A stretch of 64,000 bases of DNA, taken from positions 62,001 through 126,000 of the forward strand of contig NZ_JAFICD010000004.1 of NCBI RefSeq assembly GCF_017833525.1, in the 5' to 3' direction. Shown in pieces: positions 25,127 to 33,797 of this stretch. The first letter of the stretch is position 1, and every line of letters begins with the position of its first letter. Below the pieces are notes generated by a model. It had not been told where the DNA came from, ran no database searches, and saw only the letters and a list, made by a program, of their open reading frames with translations. Made by a program: the position numbers and the translations under genes. The stretch is from Duganella sp. 1411. Its GTDB lineage: Bacteria > Pseudomonadota > Gammaproteobacteria > Burkholderiales > Burkholderiaceae_D.

Positions 25127-25680
25127 TGGCTACTACAAAGAAGGAAGCACTACACAAACGCTCAAGGGCAGCGATTTCCTCCTTCGTGTCAGCGTCAATG
25201 GTAACGACAGCTATCGCAACGTGGAAGTCAGCATGGACGACGGCAAGACGGTCGGTTTGGTGGGCGACCTTGACGGCAAGACCGGGGAGTTACTGAACAC
25301 CACGTTCGCTCCCAACGATAAACTCAAGCTCGTCAAGCTGATTCCCGGCGACGACCGCGAGCAGCTCGTGCGCGAGGGCAGCGCCTACCTCCCCCAAGGC
25401 CAAGGAGGCTTGGATACCTCTGTTCCGCATCGAAGGCGACCGTTTGCAGGAATTGATGAGTGTGATCACACAGCGCGATCGCGAGGAAGGCAACGGTCCC
25501 CCCGCACAAAAGCTAGACGCCCACCTTGAGCAGACCACCGTGGATGGAAAGCCCGCCTTCATCTATCGCGTCACGGCGGACGCCGCCCCGGAGCGGACTA
25601 TTTTGTTTGTGTGGAACGGAAAACGAGTTGAGGACGCCAGCGGCGCCTACGAAAAAATCCGCGAAGAGTACCTGCCCTGA
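25127..25680 (+). pseudogene. frameshifted gene remnant of unknown function
   Basis: Coding-like sequence begins where the duplicated acetyltransferase segment ends, without a start codon. The first frame reads GYYKEGSTTQTLKGSDFLLR and on to LVGDLDGKTGELL and LIPGDDREQLVREG; around 25400-25440 the coding shifts to another frame (LQELMSVITQRDREEGNG .. VWNGKRVEDASGAYEKI), ending at TGA 25678-25680. No family is recognised. The last ~70 bp and the following 60 bp recur at 26716-26850, so the gene was part of a duplicated block. Confidence 0.5.
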
Positions 25681-25740
25681 CGAGTTCAGTGTGGTTCGAT
25701 GCCGCCGAAGATGGGCGGATTACAGCAAGTATCCGCACGC
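25609..25740. repeat. ~130-bp duplicated segment, copy 1
   Basis: The segment holding GTGGAACGG..GAGGACGCCAGCGGCGCC and continuing through CCTGACGAGTTCAGTGTGGT to AAGTATCCGC recurs at 26716-26850 with scattered differences. It covers the end of the preceding remnant and the start of a possible next reading frame (VWFDAAEDGRI). Nothing else is recognised before 25857. Confidence 0.65.
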
Positions 25741-25857
25741 CCTCGGACTATTCCGGGCCTGCATGGAATGCTCCCGCGCGGAGGCGGGAGCGCATGTCGC
25801 GGCACTGTGCAGCGATATTCCTTCAGTCGGGTCTAACGCGGCAGCGCGTCGTTCAGC

Positions 25858-26376
25858 TTAGGGGAAGCTGACGGCAGGCGCTGGGTAGCCCACGAAGGTA
25901 AGCGAGTAAGAGAAACTCGAGAGGGCCGGTGATCCATTCGCCAGGTTCTTGGTCCAGTTCCCGTTGGGACAGGTGGCCGCGTCGAGGAACGCCTGCGTCG
26001 TTGGCGGCTTCACACTGATCGCGGAAACATAAAGCGTCCCATTCCTCAGATCGGTGAGGGCGTCGCCCGAATTGGCTACCGTCGTTTGTGTCTTCACATT
26101 GACGAGCTTGCCGCCGTTGTTTGTGCACGTGACGGTTGCCGAATACGTTGCCGACAGAACCAAATTCGCATCGGTATTGCCAACGCCGCCAATCTGGTAG
26201 GCGTTGCAGGAGACGATCAGGGTGGCTGGGTCTACAGTGCAACTCGGTTGAGGAGAGCCCTGGCTTAAATGGGCGCCACTCGGCGCAGTGCTGGAGTTGA
26301 ACACGACGCCGGCCGACGCGATAGGCGCGGCCAGAGCCGCCGCCAATGTGAGCGAGAAGATGGAAAGCTTGTTCAT
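25858..26376 (-). CDS. exported protein of unknown function
   Basis: 172 residues from the ATG at 26376, which has GGAAG just upstream on this strand and opens a signal peptide (MNKLSIFSLTLAAALAAPIASA). A longer frame to 26652 would place residues before the signal and is rejected. The mature protein is rich in Ser, Thr, Asn and Val with an alternating beta-strand pattern and four Cys (SCTVDP, VSCNAY, VTCTNN, ATCPNG), suggesting a disulphide-stabilised beta-sandwich. It ends in FSYSLTFVGYPAPAVSFP. No family is recognised. It could be a surface or pilus-type subunit. Confidence 0.7.
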   Translation of the reverse strand: MNKLSIFSLTLAAALAAPIASAGVVFNSSTAPSGAHLSQGSPQPSCTVDPATLIVSCNAYQIGGVGNTDANLVLSATYSATVTCTNNGGKLVNVKTQTTVANSGDALTDLRNGTLYVSAISVKPPTTQAFLDAATCPNGNWTKNLANGSPALSSFSYSLTFVGYPAPAVSFP

Positions 26377-26985
26377 GATGCTTCCTTTAAAAAAAGGCAA
26401 AATTCTTATTTGCAGAAAATACTTTCGTGGTCTATCGATAAAACAATATGGACTTCGCGCGGAGTGGGACCTCCTTTTAATATGCCAATTGAAACCATTC
26501 AATATTCGTCTTTTCCAATCGCCATTTTTTACGAATATTCGAATATGTGATTCAAAGTAGAGCTTATCGATGGGCGCCGTTTGGACATAAAACAAACTCA
26601 CGATCTGCATATGGCAGATTAAGCCGGCCCGTTTCCTCGTGCATGCCCACACAGCACTGCAGTTGAAAATAAATATTGGAATATACCAACCGCCTCGCGC
26701 GCGTCACCCCGCTGTTTTCATGTGGAACGGGAAACGGTTTGAGGACGCCAGCGGCGCCTGCGAGAAAATCCGCGAAGAGCACCTACCCTGACGAGTTCAG
26801 TGTGGTTCGATTCCGCCGATTATGTGCGAATTACACCAAGTATCCGCTCGATTGGGTGTATTAAGAAGCGACAGACGCGCTTGCGGTCGTCAAAATGGCG
26901 ACTGGGTCCGTTCGATCGTTCGCCGACATCTCGGCTGTAGTCCCACCAGGCAGCCAGGCACGCCGCAGACAACGAAGGCAATTCG
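26377..26985. other. gene-free stretch with AT-rich tract and duplicated segment
   Basis: 609 bp without a credible gene. 26385-26560 is strongly AT-rich and should contain the promoter of the exported-protein gene on the minus strand. 26716-26850 is the second copy of the ~130-bp segment at 25609. The remainder up to the BLUF gene shows no clear element. Confidence 0.6.
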
Positions 26986-27393
26986 ATGATTCGACTTCTC
27001 TATATCAGCAACGCCTCCCCTGCGGTGTCGGAAGAACAGGTGCAAGACATTCTGACGTCGGCGCGGCGAAATAATCCAGCCCACGGTATCACCGGCATTT
27101 TGATCCACGGTGGCGGACTCTTCATGCAAGTGTTGGAAGGCCCGGAGCAGAAGGTGTTGCGGCAGTATGTGAAGATATTGGACGACCGGAGACACGACGA
27201 TGCCCGCATTCTTCATATTTCGCCGGCCAACTCCCGGATCTTCGAGAAGTGGTCGATGGGAGGCATCGCCGGGAATCCATTGCAATTTCAACATGTGTCC
27301 GACTTGTTTGCCCGGCGTCTGGAGGTGGTCCAGCCAACGACGTTCACAAAGACCATGCGCGAGTTCGCACAGATGCTCAACGCCGGGAAATAG
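26986..27393 (+). CDS. BLUF domain blue-light sensor
   Basis: 135 residues, single-domain BLUF protein. The FAD-binding signature is clear: Tyr6 in LLYIS, Asn30 in RRNNPAHGITGIL, Gln48 in LFMQVLEGP (Tyr and Gln perform the light-driven hydrogen-bond switch), and the WSMGG segment near residue 90. Short BLUF proteins relay blue light to a partner protein through the C-terminal helices. No effector domain is attached, so the partner must be separate. It sits ~190 bp upstream of, and parallel to, the deacetylase/acetyltransferase operon, but a promoter between them makes co-transcription optional. Confidence 0.92.
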   Translation: MIRLLYISNASPAVSEEQVQDILTSARRNNPAHGITGILIHGGGLFMQVLEGPEQKVLRQYVKILDDRRHDDARILHISPANSRIFEKWSMGGIAGNPLQFQHVSDLFARRLEVVQPTTFTKTMREFAQMLNAGK

Positions 27394-27474
27394 CCGCCGC
27401 GCGGGACCGCACGACGCTCGATCCGAGCGAAAATCCCCTCGCCATTCGCCCGAATGCTGGGGACTAAGATATTT

Positions 27475-27517
27475 TTGATCTATATCAACGATGTATATTA
27501 ATCTCGGTCAATATACT
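27475..27517 (+). promoter_or_regulatory. class II FNR-type promoter of the deacetylase-acetyltransferase operon
   Basis: TTGATCTATATCAA (27475-27488) is a perfect match to the FNR/Anr consensus TTGAT-N4-ATCAA. TATACT at 27512-27517 is a good -10 box. With transcription starting near 27524 the FNR site is centred about 42 bp upstream, the position used for class II activation. A second inverted repeat (GTATATT/AATATAC, 27493-27516) overlaps the -10. It lies ~60 bp before the deacetylase start and predicts induction when oxygen falls. Confidence 0.75.
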
Positions 27518-27585
27518 GACGTCGCGACCAGCCTATCCCGATGTGGCATGGCGCCCCCATGCCCGCAACCAATCCCGAGGCAACA

Positions 27586-28527
27586 ATGCTGCCAGCCTAT
27601 ATTTTCCATCCCGACTGCCTGAAGCATACGATGGGCGAGCAGCACCCCGAATGTCCCGAACGCATCGGCGCCATCCAGGATATGTTGTTGATCAAGGGAC
27701 TGCTCGACTTCATGCAGCCTTGCGAGGCGCCGCCGGCCACCGAACAACAGCTGGCCCAGGCCCACTCCGTCGCGTATATCCGGAGCATCGCCGCGCTGTC
27801 GCCGCGGGCGGGGTCGGTGCGGGTCGATCCCGACACCAGCATGAATCCGTACAGCCACCAGGCCGCGCTGCGCTCGGCCGGCGCCGCCGTGCTCGCCACC
27901 GACCTGGTGCTGACCGAGGGCGCCGGCATCGCCTTCTGCAATGTGCGTCCGCCCGGCCACCACGCCGAACATGCGGCCGCCGGCGGCTTTTGCTTCTTCA
28001 ACAACGTCGCCGTCGGCATCCGTCACGCCCTCCATGTGCACGGCCTGCGGCGCGTGGCCTTGATCGATTTCGACGTCCACCACGGCAACGGCAGCGAGGA
28101 CATCCTGCACGACGACGAGCGGGTGTTGATGTGCTCCATTTTCGAAGACAAGCTCTATCCGTTCTGCGGCAACCATCCGCGCGGGCCGAACATGGTCAAC
28201 ATCGCGTTGCCGGCGCGTTCCGGTCCGGCGCCGCTGCGCCAGGCGGTGACCGAACACTGGCTGCCGGCGCTGGAACGCTTCAAGCCGGAACTGATTTTCA
28301 TCTCCGCCGGCTTCGACGGACACCGGGACGACGACATGGGCAACCTCGGTCTGGTCGAGGCCGACTATGCCTGGATCACCCGGCAGATCGTCGAGGTGGC
28401 GCGGCGCCATTGCCAGGGCCGTATCGTCTCCTGCCTGGAAGGCGGTTACGAGCTATCATCGCTGGCGCGCAGCGCCGCCGCCCACGTCAAGGTACTGCTG
28501 GGACTCGACGACACGCCCGACCTGTAA
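27586..28527 (+). CDS. histone deacetylase superfamily protein (class II-like)
   Basis: 313 residues from the ATG at 27586 (GAGG nine bases upstream). Two further in-frame ATGs at 27541 and 27559 are less well placed. Arginase/deacetylase fold with the full signature: GIAFCNVRPPGHHAE (active-site His pair), ALIDFDVHHGNGSED (zinc ligands Asp and His), FISAGFDGHRDD (third zinc ligand), and CLEGGYELSSLA. Bacterial members remove acetyl groups from lysine side chains, polyamines or acetoin-related compounds. The acetyltransferase encoded 43 bp downstream in the same operon makes protein-lysine or polyamine deacetylation plausible. The product is cytosolic. The FNR-type site upstream suggests oxygen control. 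Confidence 0.93.
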   Translation: MLPAYIFHPDCLKHTMGEQHPECPERIGAIQDMLLIKGLLDFMQPCEAPPATEQQLAQAHSVAYIRSIAALSPRAGSVRVDPDTSMNPYSHQAALRSAGAAVLATDLVLTEGAGIAFCNVRPPGHHAEHAAAGGFCFFNNVAVGIRHALHVHGLRRVALIDFDVHHGNGSEDILHDDERVLMCSIFEDKLYPFCGNHPRGPNMVNIALPARSGPAPLRQAVTEHWLPALERFKPELIFISAGFDGHRDDDMGNLGLVEADYAWITRQIVEVARRHCQGRIVSCLEGGYELSSLARSAAAHVKVLLGLDDTPDL

Positions 28528-28570
28528 CGCCACGCCGCCACCCCGCCCACAAAAAAAGCCACCGACGCCC

Positions 28571-31249
28571 ATGGAAACCCACTACCTCACCCCGCTGTTT
28601 TCCCCCAAGTCGATCGTCGTCTTCGCCGGCGACGTCGACCAGCCCGATACCCAGACCAGTTACGGCCGCAGCATCGGCGCCCAGCTCGAGCAAGGCGGCT
28701 TCGCCGGACCGGTGACCTTCCTCAAGACCGGCATGACCGGCACCCTGGGCGACCTGGCCCAGTCGCGCGCCGACCTGGCCGTGATCGCCCTGCCCGACCA
28801 GGACCTGGCGTTCGCGCTGGAGGTGGCCGGCCGCATCCAGTGCCGCGCCGCGCTGATCCTGTCGAGCGGCGTGCAGGCCCCGCTGGCCGGCGAGCTGCAT
28901 GCCATCGCCCGCAGGCACGGCATCCACCTGCTCGGCCCCAACTGCCTCGGCTACCAGCGCCCGCGCCTCCATATCAACGCCAGCGTCGCCGGCCCGCTGG
29001 CCAGCCCGGGCAGCCTGGCGCTGGTGTCGCAATCGGGCGCGCTGACCTCGGCCATCCTCGACTGGGGCAGCCAGAACGCGGTCGGGTTCTCGACCGTAGT
29101 CTCGCTGGGGCCCAACACCGCCGTCGATCTGGCGCAGACGCTCGACTTCCTGGCCACCGATCCGGCCACCCAGAGCATCGTCGTCCACATGGAGGGATTG
29201 ACCGACGCCCGCCGCTTCATCTCGGCGCTGCGCGGCGCGGCCAACACCAAGCCGGTGGTGGTGCTCAAGGCCGGCAACGCGGCCGCCGCCTCGCAGGCCG
29301 CGCTGACCCACTCCGGCGCCATGGTCGCCAGCGACGACGTGTTCGACGCCGCGCTGCGCCGCACCGGCGCGGTACGGGTGAAATCGTTCGTCCAGCTGTT
29401 CTCGGCGGCGAAATGCCTGGCCTCGCGCTACCGCCCGGTCGGGCCGCGGCTGGCCGTGGTCACCAACGGCGGCGGACCGGGCGTGCTGGCGGCCGACTGG
29501 ATCGAGGAACTGGGCCTGCGGCTGGCATGCCTGTCCGACGAGAGCGCGCAGGCGCTGGCGCCGCAACTGCCGGCCCACGCCACCCTGAGCAGTCTGCTCG
29601 ACCTGTCCGAGGAGGCCGACGCCGACGCTTTCCGCGCGGCCGTGCTGGCGTGCGCGCGCGATTCCCAGGTCGACGGCATCCTGGTGATCTACTCGCCCAA
29701 GCTCGGCAGCGACCCGGACGCGGTGGCGCGCGCCGTCAGCGCCGACGCCGCCGGACTGGGCAAGCCGCTGCTGACGTGCTGGATGGGCGACCAGAAAGTC
29801 GCGGCCGCGCGCCAGATCATCACCGCCGCCGGCATCGCCACGTTCCGCACGCCGGAAGCGGCGGTCGACGGCTTTTCCAATATCGCGTCGTTCTACCAGA
29901 ACCAGCTGCTGCTGCGGCAAACCCCGCCGCCGCTGTCGCAACTGAACCAGCCCGATCTGGACGGCGCCCGCCTGCTGATCGAAGGCGTGCTGGCCGAACG
30001 CCGCAAAACGCTCACCGAGATGGAATCGAAGTCCTTGCTGGCGGCGTTCCACATCCCGATCACGCAGACCATCCTGGCACGCAGCGCCGCCGAGGCGATG
30101 CTCATCGCCAGCCAGCTGGGCTACCCGGTGGCGCTCAAGATCGATTCGCCCGACATCGCCCACAAGTCCGACGTGCAGGGCGTGGCGCTCAACCTGGCCA
30201 ACGCGGCGGCCGTGCGCGACGGCTATGGCGACATGATGGCCACGGTCGCCAGGCTGGCGCCGGACGCGCGCATCAACGGCGTGACGATCCAGAAGATGGC
30301 CGGCAAGCGCAACGGCCGGGAACTGTACATCGGCGTCATCACGGATCAGTTGTTCGGTCCGGCGATCAGCTTCGGCGCCGGCGGCGTCATGGTGGAGTTG
30401 ATCAACGACCGCGCGGTCGAACTGCCGCCGCTCAACCTGTTCCTGGCGCAGCGCCTGATCGGGCGTGCGCGCGCGTCCAAAATGCTGGACGAATGGCGCG
30501 GCGCGCCGCCGGCCCACCGCGAAGCGATCGAGCAAATCCTGCTGCGGGTATCGGAGATGGTGTGCGCGCTGCCGCAGCTCCGGGAAATGGACATCAATCC
30601 GTTGATCGTCGACGAGCACGGCGCGCTGGTGGTGGACGCGCGCATCGTCGTCGATGCGGCGCCGCCGGCCACGCGCAACTACCACCACCTGGCGATCCTG
30701 CCCTACCCGTCCGACTACACGCAGGAGTGGCCGATGCGCGGCGGCGGCCAGTACACCTTGCGGCCGGTGCAGCCGGACGACGCTTCGATGCTGCAGGACC
30801 TGGTGCGCGGGCTGTCGGAGAAGTCGCGCTACTACCGCTTCGCCTCCTCGCTGCGGGAGCTGTCGGTGCCGATGCTGGCGCGTTACACGCTGATCGACTA
30901 CGACCGCGAAATGGCGCTGGTGGCGGTGCGCACGCTGCGCGCGCCCGGGCCGGATGGCGAATTCGTCGCGACGTCGAGCATCATCGGCGTCTCGCGCTAC
31001 GTCGCCAATCCGGACCGCAGCAGCTGCGAATTCTCGCTGCTGGTCGACGACCGTTTCAGCGGCCAGGGTCTGGGCACGCGCTTGATGTTGGGGATCATGG
31101 ACGTGGCGCGTGACAAAGGCCTGAGCGAGATCGTCGGCCTGGTGCTATGTAAAAACAGCGGCATGCTCAAGCTGATGGCGAGCCTGGGTTTCGACATCCG
31201 CCCGTATGCCGACGACCCGGACTTCCGCTTGTGCAGCAAGTCGCTGTAG
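28571..31249 (+). CDS. Pat/YfiQ-type protein acetyltransferase (acyl-CoA synthetase-like plus GNAT)
   Basis: 892 residues from the ATG at 28571. Domain order: CoA-binding domain (1-~130), succinyl-CoA-ligase-like flavodoxin domains (~140-460, with LVSQSGALTSA and ALTHSGAM), an ATP-grasp domain (~490-700, with YPVALKIDSPDIAHKSD and MDINPL), and a C-terminal GNAT domain (~740-892, FSLLVDDRFSGQGLGTRLM). This NDP-forming acyl-CoA-synthetase plus GNAT layout is that of Salmonella Pat / E. coli YfiQ (PatZ), which acetylate lysines of central metabolic enzymes. The deacetylase gene lies directly upstream, so writer and eraser are co-expressed from an FNR-type promoter. A deletion copy lies at 23993. 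Confidence 0.92.
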   Translation: METHYLTPLFSPKSIVVFAGDVDQPDTQTSYGRSIGAQLEQGGFAGPVTFLKTGMTGTLGDLAQSRADLAVIALPDQDLAFALEVAGRIQCRAALILSSGVQAPLAGELHAIARRHGIHLLGPNCLGYQRPRLHINASVAGPLASPGSLALVSQSGALTSAILDWGSQNAVGFSTVVSLGPNTAVDLAQTLDFLATDPATQSIVVHMEGLTDARRFISALRGAANTKPVVVLKAGNAAAASQAALTHSGAMVASDDVFDAALRRTGAVRVKSFVQLFSAAKCLASRYRPVGPRLAVVTNGGGPGVLAADWIEELGLRLACLSDESAQALAPQLPAHATLSSLLDLSEEADADAFRAAVLACARDSQVDGILVIYSPKLGSDPDAVARAVSADAAGLGKPLLTCWMGDQKVAAARQIITAAGIATFRTPEAAVDGFSNIASFYQNQLLLRQTPPPLSQLNQPDLDGARLLIEGVLAERRKTLTEMESKSLLAAFHIPITQTILARSAAEAMLIASQLGYPVALKIDSPDIAHKSDVQGVALNLANAAAVRDGYGDMMATVARLAPDARINGVTIQKMAGKRNGRELYIGVITDQLFGPAISFGAGGVMVELINDRAVELPPLNLFLAQRLIGRARASKMLDEWRGAPPAHREAIEQILLRVSEMVCALPQLREMDINPLIVDEHGALVVDARIVVDAAPPATRNYHHLAILPYPSDYTQEWPMRGGGQYTLRPVQPDDASMLQDLVRGLSEKSRYYRFASSLRELSVPMLARYTLIDYDREMALVAVRTLRAPGPDGEFVATSSIIGVSRYVANPDRSSCEFSLLVDDRFSGQGLGTRLMLGIMDVARDKGLSEIVGLVLCKNSGMLKLMASLGFDIRPYADDPDFRLCSKSL

Positions 31250-31297
31250 TGCTGGCAAACCTTGTTTGCTTCGCTTAAATGGCTTGGCGGAAGATAC

Positions 31298-31774
31298 TTA
31301 GTGTACTTTTCTTGGCAAACCTTTTTCGCCTAATTTCTCTGCGTTCAGGAAAAACCCTCTCCAGAAGAAAACGATGTGTCGCTTGTCCCTGACGTAAACA
31401 AAGCTGATCGGAGATGGCGCGAGACAAACTATCGCAACTTCAGTGACGGGGTCGGGCAATCTCATGTTACGCGGATCAAGCCTATATTCGCGACGAAAGA
31501 AACCGGCCGTGCTGTGGCGGGTTAGCTTGAATACCGGCTTGTCACATTTCTCGTCTGCAAACTGCACAGACTCAGGTGTGACAACGAAATTGGCACCGAC
31601 CAGCTTATCGACATCGTCGCTCGATAGCGACGTGGTTTCCTGGGCGTCAGCGGTTCCGGTCACCGCCCACCGTCCGAGCACGACTGATCCTGCATCCATT
31701 CCAGCCCCCCCGGTGGCTGGGGTCGCCAGTGCCACCAGCAACGCAGCCAAGGTCAATATGCGCGCCATATTCAT
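31298..31774 (-). CDS. putative periplasmic immunity protein to the GH24 effector
   Basis: 158 residues with a signal peptide (MNMARILTLAALLVALATPATG). Mature part: VLGRWAVTGTADAQE at the start, two Cys (EKCDKPVF and IVCLAPS), and a C-terminal aromatic stretch FVYVRDKRHIVFFWRGF. No family is recognised with certainty, although the beta-rich pattern would fit a lysozyme-inhibitor-like protein. Its ATG overlaps the end of the upstream lysozyme gene by 4 nt (31771-31774). That coupling, the predicted periplasmic location and the lysozyme neighbour support an immunity role. Confidence 0.68.
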   Translation of the reverse strand: MNMARILTLAALLVALATPATGGAGMDAGSVVLGRWAVTGTADAQETTSLSSDDVDKLVGANFVVTPESVQFADEKCDKPVFKLTRHSTAGFFRREYRLDPRNMRLPDPVTEVAIVCLAPSPISFVYVRDKRHIVFFWRGFFLNAEKLGEKGLPRKVH

Positions 31775-32280
31775 TGCCCTTCTAGAAAAGGCGCGCTTTC
31801 TTCGCGCCGGCGGGACACTAAGCCCGGCATGAACACGCGACGGCCATTTTGCGTGGAGTAGGTGTTACTCATGATTGAATTAGCTGCCCCGCGCAAATCG
31901 CCGCTGTCAACGCGCTGGAACGTCTCGTTCGCGCCACGCGCGCCGGTATTGAAAGAATAGCTCACCAAAGCATCGAACTGCGCCTGAGTCAGCGCCTGGT
32001 TGGTGACGCGACGCAGCACTGCGCATTCGGCCTCACGGATCGCGTTTGCGAACGAGGCCTCGATCTGCGCACTCGTCAACGGCCGCGCCAGTTCCTCAGG
32101 CGTACAAGGACCACGGTGCACCAAAATACCGATTCCATAACTGCAATGCCCATGGTTGCCGTGACCGTCGTTGTAATAGCCCCTAACCACTCCCTCGCGC
32201 TGATTGCGCATCCGGCGCCGGGCATCGCCACTCAGCGACAGATTCGCATTCGGATTCGTATTAACCGTGGACCTAGCCAT
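31771..32280 (-). CDS. GH24 (T4-type) lysozyme, putative T6SS effector
   Basis: 169 residues from the ATG at 32280; the longer frame to 32418 is unlikely. GH24 motifs: Glu29 in RNQREGVV, Asp38 in YNDGHGN, and SYGIG, where Ser47 takes the place of the usual Thr of the Glu-Asp-Thr triad. Downstream motifs FDALVSYSFNTGARG and GLVSRRREESAPF are typical of phage-like muramidases. There is no signal peptide, so export must be by another route. An Hcp gene is transcribed divergently 240 bp away and an exported small protein overlaps its 3' end, the layout of a type VI effector-immunity module. It cuts the glycan backbone of peptidoglycan. Confidence 0.88.
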   Translation of the reverse strand: MARSTVNTNPNANLSLSGDARRRMRNQREGVVRGYYNDGHGNHGHCSYGIGILVHRGPCTPEELARPLTSAQIEASFANAIREAECAVLRRVTNQALTQAQFDALVSYSFNTGARGANETFQRVDSGDLRGAANSIMSNTYSTQNGRRVFMPGLVSRRREESAPFLEGQ

Positions 32281-32520
32281 GGCTTTCTCCCGATGAAATA
32301 TTGCGGTTGCGGTCAACAAAGGCTTCACGCTAGCAGCGGCATGGGCTCGTGGTAATGACCTTGCGCAAAATTTCAACCTGTTACGCCCAAAGGAGACGTG
32401 CTGGGTACCGAGCCACATCTCGTCGCCACCCGGAGTTGATTGAAGGCAATGCGCCTTGCCGGTTTCGCATTGACACTATCGGCTGAACCCGTGACATGGA
32501 CACTATCTTCGGAGGCACAA

Positions 32521-33012
32521 ATGGCAATCGACGTTTATCTTCGGATCGAAGGAATCAAGGGCGAATCAGCGGATGGTCGTCACAAAGACTGGATCGAATG
32601 CCAGAGCGTGACCTGGTCGATTTCTCAGCCGCGTTCCGCGACGGCAACGACAGCAGGCGGGCACACCGCTGAACGATGCGAGCATGGCGAAGTCGTCATC
32701 ACCAAGCTCGCCGATCTCTCGTCACCCGTCCTTCTTCAGGCCTGCTCAACAGGGAGAACAATCGCAAGGGCCCACCTGGAGTTCCTGCGCGCGGACGGAA
32801 ACGGTGAGCGTATTAAGTATTTCGAGATCGCGCTGGAAAATATGCTCATCGGTGGCGTCTTCCCCGCGATCCATGAAGGCGAATTACTCTCAGAACATGT
32901 GGGCCTAAGGTATTCAAAGGCCAGGTGGCAGTACACCCACCAGAAAATAGGTGGCGGCGCCTGCGGCAACACCGCCGGTGGCTGGGATCTTGCAGGAAAT
33001 CGGATCTGCTAG
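32521..33012 (+). CDS. hcp: Hcp family type VI secretion tube protein
   Basis: 163 residues from the ATG at 32521, preceded by GGAGG at 32511. Hcp pattern: MAIDVYLRIEGIKGES at the start, WIECQSVTWSISQP, and the C-terminal LRYSKARWQYTHQKIGG. Hcp rings stack into the inner tube of the type VI system and carry small effectors in the lumen. It is divergent from the GH24 lysozyme gene; the 240-bp gap between them (32281-32520) must hold both promoters, but I see no convincing boxes. No structural type VI genes are in the window, so this is a satellite hcp-effector locus. The C-terminal ~15 residues are rich in Gly and Cys. 33013-33305 holds no gene. Confidence 0.93.
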   Translation: MAIDVYLRIEGIKGESADGRHKDWIECQSVTWSISQPRSATATTAGGHTAERCEHGEVVITKLADLSSPVLLQACSTGRTIARAHLEFLRADGNGERIKYFEIALENMLIGGVFPAIHEGELLSEHVGLRYSKARWQYTHQKIGGGACGNTAGGWDLAGNRIC

Positions 33013-33305
33013 CGGGATTGTTGGAAAACTGAAAAACGGCTCGCCTGCCTGGCGCGCGTCTGCACCATTGCGCCGCACTTGTCCAATGCCCACTGCGCGC
33101 AGCCGTCACGATCACTTCGCCATACCCGTCCCCTCAAGGCAGCTGCGGTCCACCCATGGACCAATTACCAAAAAAGAAATCTTAATTGCCCCAAGGATAA
33201 ATTTTCTGTAAGATAGCATAAGGGCAACTCTACAATAAAGCGGCTCCCATGCCCTACGTCTCGGGTCGCCGCGCATAACTCCTCCATCACTCGGGTAATC
33301 CAAAC

Positions 33306-33770
33306 ATGAAAATCGTTCCTCTCATCGTCCTCGCCACGTCTGTCCTCGTCACCGGATGTGCTTCCGTGGGCATGGCACCAAAAGAAGAATCCGCCAAAGC
33401 AAAACAATTCAACCCTCCCAGCGCGAACAATGCCGGTCTTTACGTCTACCGGAATAGCTTTATGGGAAAAGCACTGAAGAAGGATATTTGGATCGACGGC
33501 AAGTGCCTCGGTGAAAGCGCTCCGAATGTGTTTTTCTATACTGAGGTTGCGGGCGGAAAAAGCATCAAGGTCTCCACCGAGTCCGAATTCTCGCCCAACG
33601 ACCTGGTTCTGAACGTCGACTCCGGGAAAAACTATTTCGTCCGTCAATACATCAAAATCGGTGCTTTTGTCGGTGGCGCAGGTGTTGAACTGATTCCGGA
33701 GCAGCAGGGCAAGACCGATATCGCCGAACTTGAAATGGCTAAACCCGGCACTTGCAGCGGCGCGAAATAA
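33306..33770 (+). CDS. DUF2846 family lipoprotein
   Basis: 154 residues. A lipoprotein signal peptide with lipobox LVTGC places the mature N-terminus at Cys18 or so, anchored in a membrane facing the periplasm. The mature domain has the DUF2846 pattern: GLYVYRNSFMGKALKKDIWI, DGKCLGESAPNVFF, the GKSIKVSTES segment and SGKNYFVRQYI. Family members are small outer-membrane or periplasmic lipoproteins of unknown role. Single gene, convergent with the large kinase gene 27 bp away. The start is fixed by the signal peptide. Confidence 0.88.
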   Translation: MKIVPLIVLATSVLVTGCASVGMAPKEESAKAKQFNPPSANNAGLYVYRNSFMGKALKKDIWIDGKCLGESAPNVFFYTEVAGGKSIKVSTESEFSPNDLVLNVDSGKNYFVRQYIKIGAFVGGAGVELIPEQQGKTDIAELEMAKPGTCSGAK

Positions 33771-33797
33771 CCGTTTCCAGCGGCGCAAGCCTTGGAT

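Noticed and set aside
26803..26818. 16-nt match (GTGGTTCGATTCCGCC) to the T-arm of tRNA-Phe, considered as an attachment-site remnant
   Set aside because: It lies inside the ~130-bp duplicated segment whose other copy (25692) differs and continues as coding-like sequence (VWFDAAEDGRI); the match stops before the tRNA 3' end. Probably chance.
27543..31113. Long alternative frames on both strands over the deacetylase and acetyltransferase genes
   Set aside because: Arg-rich GC shadow frames; the real frames carry complete family motifs.
33165..33788. 207-residue minus-strand frame over the DUF2846 lipoprotein
   Set aside because: Antisense to a gene with a clear lipobox and family pattern; no start signal.
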